A stretch of DNA of 37,092 nucleotides from DASTCC01 sp035711465 (GTDB taxonomy: Bacteria > Acidobacteriota > Vicinamibacteria > Vicinamibacterales > SCN-69-37): contig DASTCC010000463.1 in NCBI GenBank assembly GCA_035711465.1, forward strand, positions 1 through 37,092, in the 5' to 3' direction. Below the pieces are notes generated by a model. That model saw only the letters and a list, made by a program, of their open reading frames with translations, did not search any database and was not told the DNA's origin. The first letter of the stretch is position 1. Every line of letters starts with the position of its first letter. The translations under genes and the position numbers were made by a program. This document shows, piece by piece, positions 32,162 through 37,092 of the stretch.

Positions 32162-33733
32162 ATGCGCCGAGTCTGGGTGGCAGCGCTGGTGCTCGCGGCA
32201 GGGTGTGCCTCGGCGCCAATCAAGAAGGCCGACATGGTGGAGCTGGCCACCGCGGACGCCAAGGTGCACGAGGGCTGCTACGACTGCCTGCTGGCCGCCA
32301 GAAATACCTACGCGCGCATCGCCGTCGGCAAGGCGCGTCCGCTCGTCATCGGCCGGCTCTTCGAGACCGAGCTCCTGATCGCGGTTCGCGAGAAGGCGCT
32401 CGCGCTGCCGAGCGACGAGACGATCGCGCGTGCCCGCAGCCTCGTTCCGGACCTGCCGCCGGGCTACTCAGCGGATCGGTTGTTCGCGCTCGTCGATGCG
32501 ATCCTGCCGTACGACATCGGCACGCCGAACAGCGAGCTGATCCAACTGCGTCGGCCGCGCGCGGCCTACGTCCGGACGATTGACGGCGAGATCGCCTGGC
32601 TGGCCAGCTCACCGTTGACCCCGGTCGTGAGTCAGTCGCTCACGCTCGCGATCGACTGCGCGTATCCCTTTCGTACGCCGCCGGCAGGACAGCCGCGGCG
32701 TCCGCCCGGCTGGCGCCCGCAGGCGCCGCCCGACGCGCCGCCGCTCATTCGCTTCGGCGTCGCCAATTGCGGCAATCCGATCTTTGCAGACCTCGAGAAG
32801 CTGCGCGCGGACGTGCCGTCGTTCATCGACGCCGCCGTGTTCCTGCTCCGCCTCGGGTTGGTGACGGCGCGGGACGACGGCGGCCGCAACGTCAAGGAAC
32901 GATTCACCGAGGTCTACGCGCGGTTCTCGAACTCGCCCGCGGTGACGTACCTTGGCGGCAACTACTATCAGATCATCGGCGACTGTCGCGAGGGCCTGCG
33001 CTATTACGATGAGACGATCGCCCTCAAGCCCGTCCACGAACGGGCGCTGCTCGGCCGCACCATCTGCCTGACGTATCTCAAGCGCCAGCAGGACGCGATC
33101 GCCGCGGCCACGCGGATGATCGAGCTGAAGACGTTCAACGTCAGCGAGGCGTACTACTGGCGCGCCTGGAATCATCACTTCCTGAAAGATCTGCCGCAGG
33201 CCCGCCGCGACATCGAATCGGCGAAGGCGATCGCCGCCAGTGGCGAGATCTTCACGCTCGCCGGCATCATCGAGCACGACCAGGACGATCTCGCGGTCGC
33301 GGAGAAAGACTTGAAGTCGGCGCGCCAGGCCGCGTACGGCAACCGCAACTGCACGGCCGCGTGGTATCTCGGCCTGGTCGGCATGAAGCGGCAGCAGTGG
33401 CTCGAGTCGAGCGACTGGTTCCTCGGCGCGATGACCTGCTACGAACAGAACGTCGCCGAGTCCGAGACCGGCCTCGCGCAGATGCAGGCGAAGACAGATC
33501 TCGATCCGGACTTCAAGGCGCGGCAGATCGCCAACTTCGAGGCGGCCCTGAAGGAGGACCGCGGCCAGTTCCACGCCGCCGCGTTCAACGCCGCCAACCA
33601 GGGCGCGCGCGGCGGTGACTTCGCCCGCGCCAAGACGCTGATCGAAGTGGCCGCCAAAGATCCGGCACTTGCCGACCTCGTCAAGCAGCTGCGCACCTTC
33701 CTCGCTGGCAAGGATTCGGCGCGGCGTCCATGA
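32162..33733 (+). CDS. TPR-containing lipoprotein of unknown function
   Basis: This 523-residue protein starts with a lipobox (VLAAGC, Cys at residue 15), so it should be a lipid-anchored envelope protein. After an N-terminal domain with three more cysteines (residues about 35-245), the second half consists of helical tetratricopeptide-like repeats: SPAVTYLGGNYYQIIGDCREGLRYYDETIALKPVHERALLGRTICLTYLKRQ, then EAYYWRAWNHHFLKDLPQARRDIESAKAI, and further units. No enzyme motif is evident; TPR proteins usually hold partners together. I chose the ATG at 32162, where the signal peptide begins; the frame is open far upstream but only as a shadow of the PLP enzyme gene. Confidence 0.82.
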   Translation: MRRVWVAALVLAAGCASAPIKKADMVELATADAKVHEGCYDCLLAARNTYARIAVGKARPLVIGRLFETELLIAVREKALALPSDETIARARSLVPDLPPGYSADRLFALVDAILPYDIGTPNSELIQLRRPRAAYVRTIDGEIAWLASSPLTPVVSQSLTLAIDCAYPFRTPPAGQPRRPPGWRPQAPPDAPPLIRFGVANCGNPIFADLEKLRADVPSFIDAAVFLLRLGLVTARDDGGRNVKERFTEVYARFSNSPAVTYLGGNYYQIIGDCREGLRYYDETIALKPVHERALLGRTICLTYLKRQQDAIAAATRMIELKTFNVSEAYYWRAWNHHFLKDLPQARRDIESAKAIAASGEIFTLAGIIEHDQDDLAVAEKDLKSARQAAYGNRNCTAAWYLGLVGMKRQQWLESSDWFLGAMTCYEQNVAESETGLAQMQAKTDLDPDFKARQIANFEAALKEDRGQFHAAAFNAANQGARGGDFARAKTLIEVAAKDPALADLVKQLRTFLAGKDSARRP

Positions 33734-33739
33734 CAGAAT
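33734..33739 (+). promoter_or_regulatory. Putative -10 box CAGAAT close to the cyclophilin start
   Basis: CAGAAT ends eight bases before the ATG at 33748, with only 14 bases between the upstream stop and this start. A start point at the usual distance would fall at the ATG, giving a leaderless mRNA. Confidence 0.3.
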
Positions 33740-33747
33740 AGGACGCC

Positions 33748-34260
33748 ATGGCTGTATACGCGCACTTCGATACCTCGATGGGCAAGTTCACGGTCGAGCT
33801 GTTCGAGAGCAGGACGCCGAAGACCGTCGCCAACTTCGTCGGGCTCGCCGAGGGCAGCAAGGAATGGAAGCACCCCGGCACCGGTGAAAAGTCGACCAAA
33901 CCGTACTACGACGGCGTCGTCTTCCATCGCATCATCGATGGCTTCGTGATTCAGGGCGGCGATCCGCTCGGCCAGGGGTACGGCGGGCCGGGCTACCAGT
34001 TCGAGGACGAGTTCCATCCGGACCTGCGCCACGATCGCGTCGGCATCCTCTCGATGGCCAACGCGGGTCCCAACACCAACGGCAGCCAGTTCTTCATCAC
34101 CCTCGGCCCGACGCCGCATCTCGATCGGAAGCACTCGGTCTTCGGCGCCGTCGTCGACGGCCTCGACGTCGTCGAGAAGATCGGCAAGGTCAAGACCGAC
34201 CGCAACGATCGGCCGGTGACGCCGGTGGTGATGAACAGCGTCACCATCGAGCGCAAGTAA
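33748..34260 (+). CDS. Cyclophilin-type peptidyl-prolyl isomerase
   Basis: This 170-residue protein is a single cyclophilin domain that speeds cis-trans isomerisation of X-Pro bonds. The catalytic residues are visible: VVFHRII (Arg), FVIQGGDP (Gln), GSQFFITLGPTPHLD and HSVFGAVVDGLDVVEKI. The insert EGSKEWKHPGTGEKSTKPYYDG is common in bacterial forms. There is no signal peptide, so it is cytoplasmic. It lies 14 bases after the TPR lipoprotein gene and could be on the same mRNA, or start its own. Its stop is four bases from the convergent permease gene. Confidence 0.95.
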   Translation: MAVYAHFDTSMGKFTVELFESRTPKTVANFVGLAEGSKEWKHPGTGEKSTKPYYDGVVFHRIIDGFVIQGGDPLGQGYGGPGYQFEDEFHPDLRHDRVGILSMANAGPNTNGSQFFITLGPTPHLDRKHSVFGAVVDGLDVVEKIGKVKTDRNDRPVTPVVMNSVTIERK

Positions 34261-34264
34261 GCCC

Positions 34265-36922
34265 TCACTCGTTGCGCAGGGCGATCACCGGATCGATCCG
34301 CGCCGCGCGCCGCATGGGCGCCATGCAGGACACCAGCGCGACGGCGAGCACGAAGCCGGTGACGCCCAGGTAGACGCGGCTGTCGGTCGCGGACATCTGG
34401 TAGAGCTGCGTGGCGATCAGCGAGGCGAGCCATCGCGCGCCCAGCCAGCCGAGCGCGAGCCCGCCAGCGACACCGACGATGACCGGTCTGGTGATCGTGC
34501 GAGAGATGTCGCGGCGCTTCGCCCCGAGCGCCAGGCGGATGCCGATCTCGCGCGTCCGCTGCCCGACCTGGTAGGCGAGCAGGCCGTAGATGCCGATCGC
34601 GCAGAGGGCGAGCGCGATTCCCGCGAAGCCGCCGAGCAGCGACAGCACGAACCGCCGCGACGCCGTCGCCTGTCCGACGATGTCCTGCATCGTCCGGACG
34701 TTGGCGAGCGCGAGATCCGGGCGGAGCTCGCGAAGCAGGGTCCGCAGCGGACGGGCGAGCGTGTCCGGCGGGACCGTCGTGCGGAGGATCAGACGCTGCG
34801 GCATCGGCCACCCGCGCGACGCCGACATCCACACCTGCCGCGTGAACGCCGACTCGAGTGCCGAGGCGCGGATGTCCTTGACGACGCCGACGACCGTGAA
34901 CAGCGGCCCGGAGACCAGACCGATGTGCACGCGCTTGCCGACCGGATCCTCACCGGCGGGCCAGAGCGCCTTGGCCATCGTCTCGTTGACGATGGCGACC
35001 GAGTCCGTTTCGACCCGCTGGAACGCGCGGCCGCGCACGACCGGAATCCGCAGCGCCTCGAAGCAGCCGTGGGTGATGCCCATCGGCAGCGCGCCTTCCA
35101 TGTCCGAATCGGTCTTGCCTTCGGCGACGAAGGTCATGCCGCCGCCCTCGTTGTCGAGCGGGATGTGATTGATCGCGCACGCGCGCTCGACGCCCGGCAG
35201 CGCGCCGGCGCGTTGGACGAGCTCGTCGAAGAAGCGGATGCGATCGGAGGCGTCACCGGTAGTCGTGCGGACGTCGGCGATGAGCCCGCGATCGATCTCG
35301 AAGCCGGGATCGACACGCAGGACGCGGCCGAGGCTGAGCGCCGTCAGTGTCGCCGCGATCAGCAGGACCATCGTCGTCGCCACCTGCGCGGCGATGATGC
35401 TGGTGCGCAGTCTGGCGGTCTGCCGGCCGGCGGTGCCGCCGCGCGACTGCATGCCGACGTGGCGGGTCGCCGATGCCATCACCGCGGGCACCAGGCCCAT
35501 GATCAGGCCGGCGACGAGCGTCAGCCCGATTGTGAAGAGCACCACGGGTGTCGTGAGCCGCGGCGAGATCTCGTACCAGTCGACCGATGGCGCGTAGCGC
35601 GCGAGTGCGCCGAGCGTCAGCGACGCGGCCAGCAGACCGGCGAGTCCGCCGGCGGCCGCGAGCACGAGACACTCGATGGTGAGCTGTCGCACGAGCGCCA
35701 CGCGGGCCGCGCCGAGCGCACGCCGCACCGAGAGCTCCTGCCGTCGGCCGAGGTGACGCGCGATCTGCAATCCGCAGATGTTGATGCCGGCGACGATCAG
35801 CACCAGGCCGGCGCCGCCCAGCAGCAGCATGAACGCCGGCCGTACGGGACCGGTCAGGCGCTCGCGAAACGACTCGGCGCGGGCCAGCACCGGTGCGCCG
35901 GTGCTCGACACCGTGTTCGTCACGGGATAGCGATCGGCGACGACCTTCATCAGCGCTGCGAGGTCGGCGTTAGCGGCCTCGAGGCTGACGCCCGACCGGA
36001 GACGGCCGATCATCGCCAGGAAGTACGAGCGCTGCTGGCGGGCGGTCGCGCGATTGAGTGGCTGCGTCGACCAGGCATCCGCTTCGACGGTGCCGACCGC
36101 CGTCGCGTCCGGCATTACGCCCACCACTGTCCAGGGAGCGCCGTCGATCGTTAATGACCTGCCGATGAGCGTCGGATCGGCGCCGAACTGCAGGCGCCAG
36201 AGCCGCTCGTTGAGGACGATCGGCCGCGCGTCGGGCGTGAAGTCCGAAGCGTCGAGCGGGCGGCCGGCGACTGGCGCCACACCGAGGACTTTGAAGAAGT
36301 CCTCGGTGACGGTGGCGACGCGAATCTGCGCCGGCTCGCGGCCGTCGATCAGCAGATTGCGCTGGCTGACGAACATGTTGAAGCCGGCCAGCGATTCGAA
36401 CGATCGTGCCTCGAGCAGATCGAAGTAATCGCCAGGCGAGATCGGGTTCGATCGGACGCCGCCGGCGCGTTCGGCCGACAACAGGATGAACGCGAGGCGA
36501 TCCTCCTGCGGAAACGCCAGCGGCGCGCCGAGCGCCGGCCAGGCGACCGAGAAGATCGCGACGTTGGCGCCAATGCCGAGCGCGAACGTCAGCACGACGG
36601 CGGCCGAGATCAGCGGCGTCCGCCGTACCAATCGAAGCGCGAAACCGACATCACGGATGAACGCGGACATGGAGACTCCGGAGCGAGGAACGTCGTGAAC
36701 GGGATCTCTGGAAACGCGGTGGGCCAGACAGCGAAACGCCTGTCGCCACGCCCAGGCGCGGGCTGCAAACGTGCCGTACCGCCGGGCGCGGTCGTGGAAC
36801 TCTTCGATCAGGTCGCCCGCCTGGTGCTCGCGATCGCCGGCCGGCAGGCGCAGGCCCGCAAGCCAGATCGCGATCGCAGGCGGCGAGCCGGGCCGGCGCC
36901 GCGGTTCCGAGGGCGCGCTCAT
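34265..36922 (-). CDS. ADOP family FtsX/MacB-like ABC permease (prefix domain 2)
   Basis: This 885-residue permease has an N-terminal cytoplasmic segment (about 1-85) of the 'permease prefix domain 2' type (AIWLAGLRLPAGDREHQAGDLIEEFHDRA), different from that of the permease at 10628. The duplicated FtsX plan follows: first helix AAVVLTFALGIGANVAIFSVA, periplasmic domain, central helices (LLLGGAGLVLIVAGINICGL, then RRALGAARVALVRQLTIECLV), and the second unit ending with IGIYGLLAYQVGQRTREIGIRLALGAK and DPVIALRNE. No ATPase gene is present. The ATG at 36922 overlaps the stop of the PadR gene (ATGA), giving a coupled PadR-ADOP operon. The transported substrate is unknown. Confidence 0.92.
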   Translation of the reverse strand: MSAPSEPRRRPGSPPAIAIWLAGLRLPAGDREHQAGDLIEEFHDRARRYGTFAARAWAWRQAFRCLAHRVSRDPVHDVPRSGVSMSAFIRDVGFALRLVRRTPLISAAVVLTFALGIGANVAIFSVAWPALGAPLAFPQEDRLAFILLSAERAGGVRSNPISPGDYFDLLEARSFESLAGFNMFVSQRNLLIDGREPAQIRVATVTEDFFKVLGVAPVAGRPLDASDFTPDARPIVLNERLWRLQFGADPTLIGRSLTIDGAPWTVVGVMPDATAVGTVEADAWSTQPLNRATARQQRSYFLAMIGRLRSGVSLEAANADLAALMKVVADRYPVTNTVSSTGAPVLARAESFRERLTGPVRPAFMLLLGGAGLVLIVAGINICGLQIARHLGRRQELSVRRALGAARVALVRQLTIECLVLAAAGGLAGLLAASLTLGALARYAPSVDWYEISPRLTTPVVLFTIGLTLVAGLIMGLVPAVMASATRHVGMQSRGGTAGRQTARLRTSIIAAQVATTMVLLIAATLTALSLGRVLRVDPGFEIDRGLIADVRTTTGDASDRIRFFDELVQRAGALPGVERACAINHIPLDNEGGGMTFVAEGKTDSDMEGALPMGITHGCFEALRIPVVRGRAFQRVETDSVAIVNETMAKALWPAGEDPVGKRVHIGLVSGPLFTVVGVVKDIRASALESAFTRQVWMSASRGWPMPQRLILRTTVPPDTLARPLRTLLRELRPDLALANVRTMQDIVGQATASRRFVLSLLGGFAGIALALCAIGIYGLLAYQVGQRTREIGIRLALGAKRRDISRTITRPVIVGVAGGLALGWLGARWLASLIATQLYQMSATDSRVYLGVTGFVLAVALVSCMAPMRRAARIDPVIALRNE

Positions 36923-37092
36923 AGCGCGTCGAACTCCTCTTCGAGCCCGTCCACCATGCCGCGATACGTGCGGTACGCCTGGGCGAGCGCCCGGCGTCCC
37001 GGCGGCAGCAGCGCGAAGTGCTTGCGCCGCCGGCCGCCGCGGGTTGGACTCGGATCGCCGACACGCGATTGCACGAGGCCTTTGGTCTCGAG
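36919..37092 (-). CDS. PadR-family regulator, C-terminal 57 residues (cut by window edge)
   Basis: Only the end of the gene is inside the window. The visible part reads LETKGLVQSRVGDPSPTR, then GGRRRKHFALLPPGRRALAQA, the recognition-wing and C-terminal helix pattern of PadR repressors (KGL-V, G-x-P, GGRRRK-x-(F/Y), T/L-P-x-GRRAL). It is followed by a short helix ending LEEEFDAL. The stop TGA overlaps the ATG of the permease gene, as in other acidobacterial PadR-ADOP pairs. The frame is certain because it stays open to the edge and matches the family. Start and promoter lie outside. Confidence 0.85.
   Translation of the reverse strand, partial: LETKGLVQSRVGDPSPTRGGRRRKHFALLPPGRRALAQAYRTYRGMVDGLEEEFDAL

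Overview
The window reads as a chromosomal segment of a high-GC member of the Acidobacteriota, most likely the Vicinamibacteria group. The grounds are protein families typical of that phylum: three 'acidobacterial duplicated orphan permeases' (ADOP; FtsX/MacB-type), two of them coupled to PadR regulators, a 'VWFA-related Acidobacterial domain' protein, and several small secreted proteins of acidobacterial type. The assignment is by recognition, not by a database search. I see no insertion sequences, phage genes, CRISPR arrays, tRNAs or rRNAs, and no obvious compositional island.

Layout. 1-5 kb: a secreted kinase-like protein cut by the left edge, a membrane-anchored metallophosphoesterase, a VWA protein, a small secreted protein and a soluble orphan histidine kinase. 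5-7.2 kb: an E. coli-type argG behind a DUF4126 membrane protein, both on the minus strand. 7.3-10.2 kb: an M28 metallopeptidase with a membrane domain, then two small proteins, one a free-standing UvrD-type Tudor-like domain. 10.3-13.3 kb: a PadR-ADOP pair. 13.3-16.2 kb: PhoD phosphatase and a DUF3500 protein, minus strand. 16.3-19.9 kb: DUF2461, an unpaired ADOP-like permease and a DUF4177-like protein. 19.9-22.3 kb: a pantothenate operon with three overlapping genes, a DUF2520 Rossmann protein (a PanG-type ketopantoate reductase candidate), panC and panB. 22.3-24.5 kb: an ECF sigma factor overlapping an anti-sigma factor fused to DUF4349. 24.5-29.1 kb: a CsgG-like protein, a small C2H2-like protein overlapping a cupin, a methyltransferase, two paralogous secreted proteins and a small membrane protein. 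29.2-32.1 kb: a strong sigma-70 promoter, a SAM-I riboswitch, homoserine dehydrogenase and a cystathionine gamma-synthase-type PLP enzyme, together a SAM-controlled methionine module. 32.1-37.1 kb: a TPR lipoprotein, a cyclophilin, and a second PadR-ADOP pair on the minus strand running off the right edge.

Themes. Metabolic genes (arg, pan, met) lie among cell-envelope and signalling genes. Adjacent genes are often tightly overlapped: ATGA, GTGA or TGATG junctions occur at PadR/permease, DUF2520/panC, panC/panB, sigma/anti-sigma and small protein/cupin.

The features least explained by known genes are: (i) 7-bp-period tandem repeats that fill several intergenic gaps and sometimes carry stop codons, a ribosome binding site or the end of a protein; (ii) a SAM-I leader whose downstream helices suggest translational control; (iii) TAGAAT-type -10 boxes only 6-9 bases before start codons, suggesting leaderless mRNAs; (iv) the sigma factor paired with an anti-sigma/DUF4349 fusion; and (v) the exported kinase-like protein at the left edge.
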